From Oscillospiraceae bacterium (GTDB lineage Bacteria > Bacillota > Clostridia > Oscillospirales > Ruminococcaceae): 64,000 nt of DNA. Below are positions 1-11,655 of this stretch, piece after piece; the stretch's first letter is position 1, and every line of letters starts with the position of its first letter. The stretch lies in assembly GCA_028720105.1 (NCBI GenBank), contig JAQYLI010000040.1:62001-126000 (forward strand), given 5' to 3'. The translations under genes and the position numbers were made by a program. A model generated the notes under the pieces. That model did not search any database and had not been told where the DNA came from. It saw only the letters and a list, made by a program, of their open reading frames with translations.

Positions 1-597
1 ATTGACGGTTTCAGACTGGCTGTCAGAACCGAAAAGCTGAACACTGAGGATAAATATCATTTCGTTGTAAAGTCAAAGGCTCTCTCCGAGGTTTCCAAGC
101 TTCTGAGGGACGATGACGAGAAGCCTGTTAATATGTACGTTTCAAGAAAGCACATTGCTTTCGATATAAGCGGATATACCGTTATTTCAAGACTGCTGGA
201 GGGAGAGTTCCATAATTACAAGGGCTCCATACCTCAGAACCATACTACCGAAATTATCCTTAACACTAAGGACCTTATCGCAAGCCTTGAAAGATGTTCA
301 CTGCTTATTGTGGAGCAGACTAAGGCTCCCGTTAAATGCTCCTTTGGGGACAGTATGGTCAAGATAAGCTGCTCCACCTCTCTCGGTAAGCTTTCTGACG
401 TTTTCAACGTTGACGTTACGGGAAATAAGGTGGATATAGGATTTAACTGCAAGTACCTCCTTGACGCTTTGAAGGCTTCCGAGTCGGATAAGGTGAAGCT
501 GCTGTTAAACGGCGGTCTTTCGCCTATGAAGATGGTGCCTGTGGACGGGGACGCTTTTACGTTCCTCGTGCTGCCGGTAAGATTAAAGGCAGAGTAA
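1..597 (+). CDS. dnaN: DNA polymerase III beta clamp, C-terminal part (5' end outside window)
   Basis: Frame 1 is open from base 1 (IDGFRLAVRTEKLN...); ends ...FLVLPVRLKAE, typical DnaN C-terminus; followed by S4, recF and gyrB. Confidence 0.95.
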   Translation: MDGFRLAVRTEKLNTEDKYHFVVKSKALSEVSKLLRDDDEKPVNMYVSRKHIAFDISGYTVISRLLEGEFHNYKGSIPQNHTTEIILNTKDLIASLERCSLLIVEQTKAPVKCSFGDSMVKISCSTSLGKLSDVFNVDVTGNKVDIGFNCKYLLDALKASESDKVKLLLNGGLSPMKMVPVDGDAFTFLVLPVRLKAE

Positions 598-630
598 AAC
601 AAAGATAAGCAAAATTCAACGAAAGGTCGA

Positions 631-867
631 ATGAATATGGAAGTTCAGACCGAACAGATAAAAATTACCACCGAGTTCATCAAGCTCCAGCAGCTCCTTA
701 AATTCTCCGGGGCGGCTGATATCGGCTCGGAGGCTAAGGATATGATTGCTTCGGGTATCGTTAAGGTAAACGGGGAAGTCTGCACTATGAGAGGCAAAAA
801 GCTTCGTCCCGGTGATATTGCCGAGATAAACGCCGAGGATATTATTCTCAGGCTCGAGGTCATCTGA
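631..867 (+). CDS. yaaA: S4-domain RNA-binding protein, YaaA type
   Basis: 78 aa S4 domain between dnaN and recF. Confidence 0.9.
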   Translation: MNMEVQTEQIKITTEFIKLQQLLKFSGAADIGSEAKDMIASGIVKVNGEVCTMRGKKLRPGDIAEINAEDIILRLEVI

Positions 868-1991
868 TGATAATCACCCACGTTTGCGCAGACGGATATA
901 AAAACCTTTCCGGAGCGGATATTTATCCTCACGAGAAAATGAATATCCTCTGGGGGGATAACGCTCAGGGGAAAACCAATTTTATCGAGGCTGTGTGGCT
1001 TATGACGGGATGCCGCTCCTTTCGTGGTACGAGGGACAGGGATTTTATCGGCTTTGAAAAGGATAAGGCGAAGATATCACTTGAGTTTAAAGACTCTTTT
1101 CGTTCTCAGAAAATTGATTTTGAGGTGAAGAAAAGCTCGGTGAAGGATAAGAGCATTGCCCTTAATGGGGTGAAAATCCCACTGCTGTCAAGGCTTTTCG
1201 GTAATCTGAAATGCGTGGTTTTTACTCCCGAGGATCTGGCGCTGGCAAAGGGCTCTCCCGACAACAGGAGAAGCTTTATTGACCTTTCCGCTTCACAGCT
1301 GAAAAAATCCTTCGTTTATGCTCTTAACAAGTATGACGGGCTGCTGGGTCAGAGAAATGCTCTTATCAAGGACATTGCTTTCGGCAGGGCGGACAAGAGT
1401 ATGCTTGATGTTTGGGACGTTCAGCTTGCTAAGACGGGGGCGTATATATCCGTTATTCGCGATACTTATTGTAATAATCTGAATAGTTATACTGAGAGTT
1501 TATATAATAAAATTACAGATGGTAATGAAATTTTAAAATTATACTATCAGTCAACTATATATAAAAGACTTGAGGGCAGGACAGACCACGAGGGTGAGCT
1601 TTTTGAGATATATCTTCAGAAGCTCAGAAGCGGTGCCGATGATGATATCAGGGCAGGCTACACCCTTTGCGGCATTCATCGTGACGATGTGTGCGCCACA
1701 ATAAACGGGCTTCCCGTAAGGGAGTTCGGCTCTCAGGGGCAGCAGAGAAGCACTGCGCTGGCTATGAAAATTGCTCAGGCTAAGATAATCAAGGACCAGA
1801 CGGGCGAGGCTCCCGTTATGCTCCTTGACGATGTTCTCAGCGAGCTTGACACGGGCAGGCAGAGGTTCATTCTGGAAAATATCGAGGGTATGCAGGTCTT
1901 TATCACCTGCTGCGACAGGAGAGTTATCGGAAATTCCGACGGGAAAATTTTTTCCGTTAAGGGTGGAACGATATTGGAGCTGAAAGGGTGA
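867..1991 (+). CDS. recF: DNA replication/repair protein RecF
   Basis: Walker A GDNAQGKTNF, signature FGSQGQQRS, Walker B VMLLDDVLSELD. Confidence 0.96.
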   Translation: MIITHVCADGYKNLSGADIYPHEKMNILWGDNAQGKTNFIEAVWLMTGCRSFRGTRDRDFIGFEKDKAKISLEFKDSFRSQKIDFEVKKSSVKDKSIALNGVKIPLLSRLFGNLKCVVFTPEDLALAKGSPDNRRSFIDLSASQLKKSFVYALNKYDGLLGQRNALIKDIAFGRADKSMLDVWDVQLAKTGAYISVIRDTYCNNLNSYTESLYNKITDGNEILKLYYQSTIYKRLEGRTDHEGELFEIYLQKLRSGADDDIRAGYTLCGIHRDDVCATINGLPVREFGSQGQQRSTALAMKIAQAKIIKDQTGEAPVMLLDDVLSELDTGRQRFILENIEGMQVFITCCDRRVIGNSDGKIFSVKGGTILELKG

Positions 1992-1995
1992 GGGA

Positions 1996-2241
1996 ATGTA
2001 TATACATCTTGGCAGCGATACGGTGGTGAGGGACTCGGATATTATCGGGGTCTTTGATATCGAAAATACCTCGGTGAGCAAGGTATCTAAGGAATATCTT
2101 GCCGCTTCGGGCAAGAGAAAATCTGCCGTTTCCGTCTCCTATGAAATGCCTAAGTCCTTTGTTATCGCTACGGTGGGGGGCAGGGAGAGAGTTTATATCT
2201 CAAACGTTTCCTCCGCTACCATTATGAAAAGATGCAGATAA
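1996..2241 (+). CDS. DUF370 / RemB-like extracellular matrix regulator
   Basis: MYIHLGSDTVVRDSDIIGVFDIENTSVSK, located between recF and gyrB. Confidence 0.85.
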   Translation: MYIHLGSDTVVRDSDIIGVFDIENTSVSKVSKEYLAASGKRKSAVSVSYEMPKSFVIATVGGRERVYISNVSSATIMKRCR

Positions 2242-2276
2242 TTATGTATAATTTATAGTATTTATACAGATAGTAA

Positions 2277-4301
<2,025 letters not shown>

Positions 4302-4323
4302 TTTTTTTACAAAGGAATGATAT

Positions 4324-4992
4324 ATGTTGTCGGTTTTGGACGATGATATTTACGATGACGGCAGGAGGTCCTTCGAGGAGCTTCTTGCCAAGGGTGAATA
4401 CAAAAGCTGCAAAGAGGATATCCTGAAAGGCTTTAAGCTGTTTCAGAAAAAATATGTTTTTAAAAGCGTTTGTATTCAGATGCTTATAGTTATTCTGGGA
4501 CTTGTTTCCCAGATTCTTACCATTGCTTCGGCGGGTGAAAATGAGGACGTTTCATTTTCTTATATGCTTATTGTGATGTGCGTGGTTCTCGGAGGATATT
4601 TCCTTATCCGTCCCAAGAATACTTTCAGAAAGCTTGAAAACAGTCTCGGTGAGCTTGAGGGTACGGTCTATGAGGCTGAAATTTATACGGATAAGATAAA
4701 AATATCAACTTTATACGACCCGTATATTTCAGAAGAGGCTGAGAAAGAGGCAGAGGAAAATAATGATGATACACAGGAGGAAAATGACCCCGAAAATGAC
4801 CTTCCTCCCGCTACTATCATACATCTTGACAACGCTGCTGTTGAAATTGTTGAAAGTTCCGAGCTTTTCGTTGTTTACATCAAGAAATTAAACGTGTTCG
4901 TTATACCTAAGTCGGCTTTTAAGCCCTATGAGGTAATGGAGATAAAAAACAGGCTTTCTAATATTATGGGTGTGAGATACAAGGGTGAGTGA
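4324..4992 (+). CDS. Membrane protein, YcxB-like
   Basis: Two TM segments followed by a YcxB-like domain; between gyrB and gyrA. Confidence 0.6.
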   Translation: MLSVLDDDIYDDGRRSFEELLAKGEYKSCKEDILKGFKLFQKKYVFKSVCIQMLIVILGLVSQILTIASAGENEDVSFSYMLIVMCVVLGGYFLIRPKNTFRKLENSLGELEGTVYEAEIYTDKIKISTLYDPYISEEAEKEAEENNDDTQEENDPENDLPPATIIHLDNAAVEIVESSELFVVYIKKLNVFVIPKSAFKPYEVMEIKNRLSNIMGVRYKGE

Positions 4993-5024
4993 CCCGTAAA
5001 AAAGCTTTTTATCCGTAAAAGGAG

Positions 5025-7619
5025 TTGTTGAATTTGTCAGATGAAGTTTTCAGTTTGAATAATAACAGGTTTATTAACAGGGATATCGAAAAGGAAATGA
5101 GAGAGTCTTTCCTTGCTTACTCTATGTCGGTTATTGTTTCACGTGCCCTGCCCGATGTAAGAGACGGTCTTAAGCCTGTTCACAGGCGTATACTTTACAC
5201 TATGTATGAAAACGGTCTTACTCCCGACAAGGAGTACCGTAAGTGCGCAGATACGGTTGGTGCCGTTCTGGGTCGTTATCACCCTCACGGCGACGCTTCC
5301 GTTTATGACGCTATGGTTAGACTTGCTCAGGATTTCTCTATGAGATATCCCCTTGTGGACGGTCACGGAAACTTCGGCTCACTTGACGGAGACCCCCCTG
5401 CTGCTTACCGATACACTGAGGCAAGAATGGAGAAAATGTCCCTTGAAATGCTTACGGACATTAACAAGGACACCATTGACTTTATGTCAAACTACGACGA
5501 CAGACTTAAAGAGCCTGTTGTTCTTCCCTCACGTTTTCCAAATCTGCTTGTTAACGGTTCGGTGGGTATTGCGGTTGGTATGGCTACTAATATCCCACCT
5601 CACAACCTTACCGAGACTATAGGCGCTGTTCAGACTCTTATCAAAAATCCCGACTGCACTCTTGACGAGCTTATGGAGCATATCAAGGGTCCCGATTTCC
5701 CCACAGGCGGCATTATTATGGGCCGTGCGGGCATAAGGGCGGCGTATGCTACGGGTCGAGGAAAAGTCACCCTCCGAGGCAGGACGAGAATTGAGGAAAT
5801 TAAGGGACGCAACTGTATTATCGTTGACGAAATTCCTTATATGGTCAACAAAAAGACCCTTATCGAAAGAATTGCCGAGCTTGCCAAGGACAAGAGAATT
5901 GACGGTATTTTCAACGTTCGTGACGAGTCGGACAAGGACAATGCTGTAAGAATTGTTATCGAGCTGAAAAAAGATGCCATTCCTCAGGTGGTACTCAATC
6001 ATCTGTTCCAGTTCACTCAGCTGCAGGATACGGTGGGAATTATTCTGCTGGCTCTGGTTAAGGGCGAGCCTAAAATACTGACACTCAAGCAGATGCTGAC
6101 AGAGTATATTGATTTCCAGGTTGAAGTTATCCGCAGAAGGACTCAGTTCGACCTTGACAAGGCTAAGGCAAGGGCGCATATCTTAGAGGGTATGGTCATT
6201 GCGGCGGATAATATTGACGAGGTCATCAAGATTTGCCGAACCTCCGAAAATATCGGAGAGATAAAGTCGAGACTTATGGAAAGATTTGCTCTTTCCGATG
6301 TTCAGGCTGAGGCTATCGCTCAGATGAGAATGTATCAGCTTTCCAATATGGAACGCAAGAAAATAGAGGATGAGCTTGCCGAACTTCACGCTAAGATAAA
6401 GGAGCTTACCGAAATTCTTGGGGACAATGAAAAGGTGCTTGCCATCATTTCCGACGAACTTGAGGAGATCAAGAAAAAGTACGGCGACGAGAGAAAGACC
6501 GATATTGAGAATGTCAGCGGTGAGGTTGACGTAGAAGATCTTATCCCCGTTGAGGACTGCGTTGTTACTCTTACGGATATCGGTTATATCAAACGCCAGC
6601 CTGTAAGCGAGTACAAAATTCAGAAGCGCGGCGGCAAGGGAGTCAGCGCCATCAAGCAGAGGGACGAGGACTTTATTCAGGAAATGTTTATTGCTTCCTC
6701 CCACGATGATGTGCTGTTTATTTCCAACAAGGGCATTATGTACAAGCTCCGCTGCTTTGAAATTGCAGAAGGCTCAAAGCAGTCAAGAGGAGTTAATGTT
6801 ATCAATATGCTTCCTCTTGCCGAGGACGAGAAGATTGCGGCTATGATAAAGACCTCCGATTATGACGAGGGCAAATTCATTATTATGGTCACCAAAAACG
6901 GCAAGATAAAGAGGACTCCCCTTTCCTCCTACAAGAATGTCCGCAAGAACGGTCTGAGGGCTGTGGGTCTTGACGAGGGTGACGAGATCGCAGGCGTAAG
7001 GCTCACCGACGGCAATGCTCAGGTCATTGTTGCTACAAGAAACGGCTTTGCTATTCGCATTGAGGAAACTCAGATGAGACCTATGAGCAGGACTGCTCAC
7101 GGCGTTAAGGCTATTAAGCTCAGAGAGGGCGACTATGTTGTTTCTATGGCGAGGGTAAGAGAGGGTGCTTCCGTTCTTACCGTTACCGACAAGGGTCTTG
7201 GCAGACGAGTAAAGCTTGAGGATTACCGTATTCAGCACAGAGGCGGCTATGGTATGCTGAGTTACAAGACTTCCGAGGAGAAGGGATATGTCTGCGGCAT
7301 CAAGATAGTTGACGAGGACGACGACATCATTATGATAGCTACAGACGGCGTTATCATCAGGATAAGAGCCTGCGATATCCGCATTATGGGCAGATATGCT
7401 ACGGGCGTTAAGCTTATGAGAGTAAGCGGCGAGGACAGAGTTGTTTCCTTCACCAGAGCCGAGCACGACGACAGCGCCGAGACGGAAAAGATAGAACAGC
7501 CCTCCGAGGAGGAGCTTCAGAAGGAGCTTGCCGAGGCTGCTGCGGAAGAGCAGAGTGAGGTAATTATTGACGAAGAGCCTGACGATGATGAAGAGGACGT
7601 AACAGAAGATACGGAATAA
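5025..7619 (+). CDS. gyrA: DNA gyrase subunit A
   Basis: [31 protein letters not shown]-like core, C-terminal beta-pinwheel repeats; TTG start (5025 or 5034). Confidence 0.97.
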   Translation: MLNLSDEVFSLNNNRFINRDIEKEMRESFLAYSMSVIVSRALPDVRDGLKPVHRRILYTMYENGLTPDKEYRKCADTVGAVLGRYHPHGDASVYDAMVRLAQDFSMRYPLVDGHGNFGSLDGDPPAAYRYTEARMEKMSLEMLTDINKDTIDFMSNYDDRLKEPVVLPSRFPNLLVNGSVGIAVGMATNIPPHNLTETIGAVQTLIKNPDCTLDELMEHIKGPDFPTGGIIMGRAGIRAAYATGRGKVTLRGRTRIEEIKGRNCIIVDEIPYMVNKKTLIERIAELAKDKRIDGIFNVRDESDKDNAVRIVIELKKDAIPQVVLNHLFQFTQLQDTVGIILLALVKGEPKILTLKQMLTEYIDFQVEVIRRRTQFDLDKAKARAHILEGMVIAADNIDEVIKICRTSENIGEIKSRLMERFALSDVQAEAIAQMRMYQLSNMERKKIEDELAELHAKIKELTEILGDNEKVLAIISDELEEIKKKYGDERKTDIENVSGEVDVEDLIPVEDCVVTLTDIGYIKRQPVSEYKIQKRGGKGVSAIKQRDEDFIQEMFIASSHDDVLFISNKGIMYKLRCFEIAEGSKQSRGVNVINMLPLAEDEKIAAMIKTSDYDEGKFIIMVTKNGKIKRTPLSSYKNVRKNGLRAVGLDEGDEIAGVRLTDGNAQVIVATRNGFAIRIEETQMRPMSRTAHGVKAIKLREGDYVVSMARVREGASVLTVTDKGLGRRVKLEDYRIQHRGGYGMLSYKTSEEKGYVCGIKIVDEDDDIIMIATDGVIIRIRACDIRIMGRYATGVKLMRVSGEDRVVSFTRAEHDDSAETEKIEQPSEEELQKELAEAAAEEQSEVIIDEEPDDDEEDVTEDTE

Positions 7620-7681
7620 TAATTTTTAACATAAGCAGGCGGTTTTTTTCCCGCCTGCTTGCTGTATAGCTGTATATATAG

Positions 7682-8602
7682 GTGATAGATTTGTTTTTTG
7701 AGAAAATAAGCTTTTTCGGGTTCAGTCTTTATGAGATGTGTCTGCTGTTTCTTATATGGTCTTTTATCGGCTGGGCTATTGAGGTGTGCGCCCACGCTCT
7801 GAAAATGGGAGAGTATTCAAACAGGGGGTTTCTGAGTATGCCCATATGTCCCATTTACGGGGTGGGTGTGCTTATTATCACTGTTATTTTAGGGCGGTTT
7901 ATGGATTATCCAATTGTGGTATTCCTGCTGTCCTCCCTTATATGCACCGCTTTTGAGCTGGCGGTGGGGGTGCTGATGAAGCTTATTTTTCACAATATGT
8001 GGTGGGATTATTCCGACGAGCATTTCAATTTCAGGGGATATATCTGCCTGAAAGTCAGCATTGAATGGGGTCTGGGCTGCCTTATTGTTGAATACTGCGC
8101 TGAACCGTGGATAGAGGGTATTATTCATATAATTCCCCGTATGATAGGCGTTATTGTTATAATCGTGATGGGTGTGCTTATTGTGATTGACTGCGTTAAT
8201 TCCGTTTCGGCGGTGTACAGGCTCAATCTCAGGCTTAAAGAGATTTCCGAGATATCCTCAAAAATGTACGACCATTCTCAGAAGCTCGGAAAGAAATTTG
8301 CGGACAAGGCTCTTGAAGCTGCGGACGCAGGAGCGGAAAAGGCTGCTGAATTTTACATTGCTTCCGAGGAGGCTTCCGAAGAGGCTGAGAGGATAAAGGA
8401 AGAGGCAAGAGAGAGAATGGACGAGCTTGAAGAGAAGCTTCGGAGCAGATATGACGCTCTTATCGCTTTTTCCGACAGGGAGGACAGGCGTGTTATCAGG
8501 CTTATAAATGCTTTCCCAAGCCTTAAATCGGCAGATCACGGCGAGGCTCTCGAAAAACTCAGAACAAGCGTGAGGGAAAAGCTTAACAAGAAAAGGACGT
8601 GA
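7682..8602 (+). CDS. Putative ABC-transporter type IV family membrane protein (PF06541-like)
   Basis: LFLIWSFIGWAIEVCAHALKMGEYSNRGFLSMPICPIYGVG motif; C-terminal coiled coil. Confidence 0.8.
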   Translation: MIDLFFEKISFFGFSLYEMCLLFLIWSFIGWAIEVCAHALKMGEYSNRGFLSMPICPIYGVGVLIITVILGRFMDYPIVVFLLSSLICTAFELAVGVLMKLIFHNMWWDYSDEHFNFRGYICLKVSIEWGLGCLIVEYCAEPWIEGIIHIIPRMIGVIVIIVMGVLIVIDCVNSVSAVYRLNLRLKEISEISSKMYDHSQKLGKKFADKALEAADAGAEKAAEFYIASEEASEEAERIKEEARERMDELEEKLRSRYDALIAFSDREDRRVIRLINAFPSLKSADHGEALEKLRTSVREKLNKKRT

Positions 8603-8606
8603 AAAT

Positions 8607-9395
8607 ATGATATCTGAACTTATGGCACTTATGGCGGCGGTAAATACGGAACTTTCAACATTTTTAAACAGAGATGCCCTAAGTTATAAAATATTTGACC
8701 ACAAGCCTTATTATATGACCTTTGAGGATAATTTTGAGGGGACGGAGCTTGACCTTTCCAAGTGGGAAAGATGTCCCGAACAGAGAAGGCAGGACCTTAA
8801 TAATTACTGGAAAGATGATATGTCCTATCTTGACGGTGAGGGGCATCTTGTTCTGGAAATGAGCTATGACGAGGAAACGGACAGATTTAACTCGGGGGCT
8901 GTCCGCACAAGAGGAATATTCGAGCAGACTTACGGTTATTTCGAGATAAGGTGTACTCTTAACAATGTTCCCGGGTACTGGACTGCTTTCTGGCTTATGG
9001 GCGACTCGGTAAACAGCGAGAAAAACGGCGGAAAAGACGGCACGGAAATTGATATTTACGAGTCTCCTTTTTACAATGAGAAAAAAATTCAGCATACTCT
9101 TAACTGGGACGGCTACGGTTCGGCACACAAGTCTGAGGGAAAGGTGGTAAATGCCAATGTTTATGACGGGGAATTTCACACCTTTGGGCTTCTCTGGACT
9201 GAGGACGAATATGTTTATTATATTGACGGCAGGGAGACCTGGAGGACTGACGCCCAAAAAGCAAAGGGAACCTGCGAGGTTCCCTTATTCCTAAAAATTT
9301 CTGCGGAAACGGGAGGCTGGACGGGTCTGCCCGACAAGGATATGCTTCCCGACAGGATATATGCGGATTATGTGAGGGTCTACTCGGCAAGATGA
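8607..9395 (+). CDS. Glycoside hydrolase family 16 protein
   Basis: Catalytic motif EIDIYE, YGYFEIRC, AFWLMG; no signal peptide visible. Confidence 0.88.
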   Translation: MISELMALMAAVNTELSTFLNRDALSYKIFDHKPYYMTFEDNFEGTELDLSKWERCPEQRRQDLNNYWKDDMSYLDGEGHLVLEMSYDEETDRFNSGAVRTRGIFEQTYGYFEIRCTLNNVPGYWTAFWLMGDSVNSEKNGGKDGTEIDIYESPFYNEKKIQHTLNWDGYGSAHKSEGKVVNANVYDGEFHTFGLLWTEDEYVYYIDGRETWRTDAQKAKGTCEVPLFLKISAETGGWTGLPDKDMLPDRIYADYVRVYSAR

Positions 9396-9628
9396 TCGGT
9401 TCTTACCAGTATTTTTCCCGTGTCCTCCTTGCGGAGGGCTATTACTGCTCCTCTGATAAGGTAGGCTATGGGGTCTCCTGCGGGGCTGCGGTGAAGACAG
9501 ATGACCCGTGTTCCCTCAATAAGCCCCATATCCATCAGACGGCGGCGCATATCTCCCGTACTGTTCATCTCCGTTACGGTGGCTGTGGTGCCCTCGGAGA
9601 GTGAGGATAATGTGGATATATTATTCAT
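9380..9628 (-). CDS. FeoA-domain protein
   Basis: MRRRLMDMGLIEGTRVICLHRSPAGDPIAYLIRGAVIALRKEDTGKILV. Confidence 0.88.
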   Translation of the reverse strand: MNNISTLSSLSEGTTATVTEMNSTGDMRRRLMDMGLIEGTRVICLHRSPAGDPIAYLIRGAVIALRKEDTGKILVRTDHLAE

Positions 9629-9739
9629 AAGTATTGCTTCCCTGTGTTATGAAATGTACAGGCTGTCTTTATAACAGGCTGTCATAGTTATATTATGCCC
9701 GTGATAGTGAGCGGGTGAATAAATTATAAGAGGTTTGAT

Positions 9740-10465
9740 ATGCCCAGATTTTTTATTGACGAGACCGCTCTTTGCGGCGATATTATTACGGTGAGGGGCG
9801 GCGACGCCGGTCACATAGGAAGATCCCTGAGAATGAAAACAGGCGACAGCATCACCTTCTGCAGGGAGGGTGTGGATTTTGTTTCGGTCATTGAGAAAAT
9901 GACCTCGGAGGAGGTTTTTTGCAGGGTGGTGGAAAGGATACCCTCCTCCTCCGAGCCGAATTTGCGGCTGACTATTTATCAGGCTCTCCCCAAGCAGGAC
10001 AAGCCCGAGCTTATCATTCAGAAATGCACCGAGCTGGGAGCGGCAAGGATAGTTTTCTTTATCTCAAAAAGATGCGTTTCACGTCCCGATGAAAAGTCGG
10101 CGGAGAAAAAGCTTACAAGGTGGAGAAAGGTTGCGGAAGAAGCGGCAAAGCAGTCGGGAAGAGGGAATATTCCCGAGATATGCGGCATTGTAAGCTTTGA
10201 CGAGGCTGTAAATGAGCTTTGCGGAAACGATATCTCCCTTTTATGCTACGAAAACGGCGGAGAGAGGCTTTCGGACATTGATTTTTCGGGAAAAAAGACC
10301 TGCGGCGTTATGATTGGCGCTGAGGGGGGATTTGACAGGTCGGAGGCGGACAAATGCTGTGAAAAGGGTGCTGTTCCCATATGGCTCGGAAAGCGTATTT
10401 TACGCTGCGAGACCTGCCCTATTGCGGTAACGGCTATGATTATGCTTTCGGCGGGTGAGGTTTAG
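9740..10465 (+). CDS. rsmE: 16S rRNA (uracil(1498)-N(3))-methyltransferase
   Basis: HIGRSLRMKTGD, IQKCTELGAARIVFF, IGAEGGFDRSE, LGKRILRCETCPIA. Confidence 0.93.
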   Translation: MPRFFIDETALCGDIITVRGGDAGHIGRSLRMKTGDSITFCREGVDFVSVIEKMTSEEVFCRVVERIPSSSEPNLRLTIYQALPKQDKPELIIQKCTELGAARIVFFISKRCVSRPDEKSAEKKLTRWRKVAEEAAKQSGRGNIPEICGIVSFDEAVNELCGNDISLLCYENGGERLSDIDFSGKKTCGVMIGAEGGFDRSEADKCCEKGAVPIWLGKRILRCETCPIAVTAMIMLSAGEV

Positions 10466-10519
10466 GCTGGATGAGACTGCAGACGCTCCTACAATACAAA
10501 CAAAAATTTTGAAAAACTA

Positions 10520-10548
10520 TTGCAATATTCAAAATGATATGTTATAAT
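10520..10548 (+). promoter_or_regulatory. Sigma-A-like promoter (TTGCAA-N17-TATAAT)
   Basis: Exact 17 bp spacing, 112 bp upstream of the SDR gene start. Confidence 0.7.
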
Positions 10549-10660
10549 AGCTATAGATTAATACCTGTGATGGGACAGTTTTTGTCATATATAACAATCG
10601 AAATTATTCTCAGAACAGGAAAAAGGATCTATTAAATTATTTTCATAAGGAGGAGCAAAA

Positions 10661-11461
10661 ATGGACAGATTAAAAGGCAAGGTTGCCATCGTAACAGGTT
10701 CTACAAGCGGTATCGGTGTTGGTATCGCTAAGCTTTTTGCGGCAGAAGGCGCAAAGGTAGTCATCTGCGGACGCCGTGAGGCAAAGGGTCAGGCTGTTGT
10801 TGACAGCATTGCTGCCGAGGGCGGAGAGGCTTTCTATCATTTTATGGATATCACCGTGCCCGAGAGCATTGACGAACTGCTTGCAGACACCGTGAAGAAA
10901 TACGGAAAGATCGACATTCTGGTGAATAACGCCGCTAACGTAGGATTGAAGGACGGACGTGTGGACGAGCTTACTCTTGAAATGTGGGATAACATTTTCC
11001 AGAGCGATATCCGCGGTACCTTCTATGCTATCAAGAGCGTTCTTCCTTATATGAAGGAAAACAAAGGCGGTTCTATCATAAATATCGGCTCTATGGCTTC
11101 CTGCGGCGGCGATCTCGGCTCTACCGCTTATGCCTGCGCTAAGGCAGGGGTTGATATGCTCACAAAGTCTACCGCTCTTCAGTACGGCAAGGACAATATC
11201 CGCTGCAACTGTGTTCGCCCCGGTCTTATCGTTACTCCCGAGAACGAGGCTTATGTACCTCAGGCGCTTAAAGATGTTTTCCTCAATAACATTATGGTAA
11301 ACCGTTACGGCGCTCCTGCTGATATTGCAAATATGTGCCTTTATCTTGCGTCCGATGAGAGCGAATACTTCACGGGTCAGGTCGTTACTGTTGACGGCGG
11401 CCTCAATGCTCACGTTTCTACTGTGGGCGAGTTCAAGAAGCTTAATTCCCGTACCTGGTAA
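10661..11461 (+). CDS. SDR family oxidoreductase
   Basis: VTGSTSGIGVGIA, LVNNAAN, YACAKAGVDMLTK; Rossmann SDR motifs. Confidence 0.92.
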   Translation: MDRLKGKVAIVTGSTSGIGVGIAKLFAAEGAKVVICGRREAKGQAVVDSIAAEGGEAFYHFMDITVPESIDELLADTVKKYGKIDILVNNAANVGLKDGRVDELTLEMWDNIFQSDIRGTFYAIKSVLPYMKENKGGSIINIGSMASCGGDLGSTAYACAKAGVDMLTKSTALQYGKDNIRCNCVRPGLIVTPENEAYVPQALKDVFLNNIMVNRYGAPADIANMCLYLASDESEYFTGQVVTVDGGLNAHVSTVGEFKKLNSRTW

Positions 11462-11482
11462 ATAATTCTTATAATACATAAC

Positions 11483-11518
11483 TGCGGGGGCTGTTTTTGG
11501 CAGCCCTCGATTTTTTAT
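11483..11518 (+). terminator. Rho-independent terminator
   Basis: GGGGGCTG-tttttgg-CAGCCCTC followed by a T-run. Confidence 0.7.
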
Positions 11519-11655
11519 TTAATAAAAAAATTTCTTTCAAAAGTCAAAAAGTTAAAAAGTATATTGAATTTGTACAGAATATATGATATAATAAAAATTG
11601 AACATATATGACCTATGTTTTTGTTTATATAGACGAATAAACAGGGGGGAATTTT

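Noticed and set aside
7633-7662. Terminator GCAGGCGG..CCCGCCTGC after gyrA
   Set aside because: Good stem, but T-run lies in the loop rather than after the stem; not called as a confident terminator
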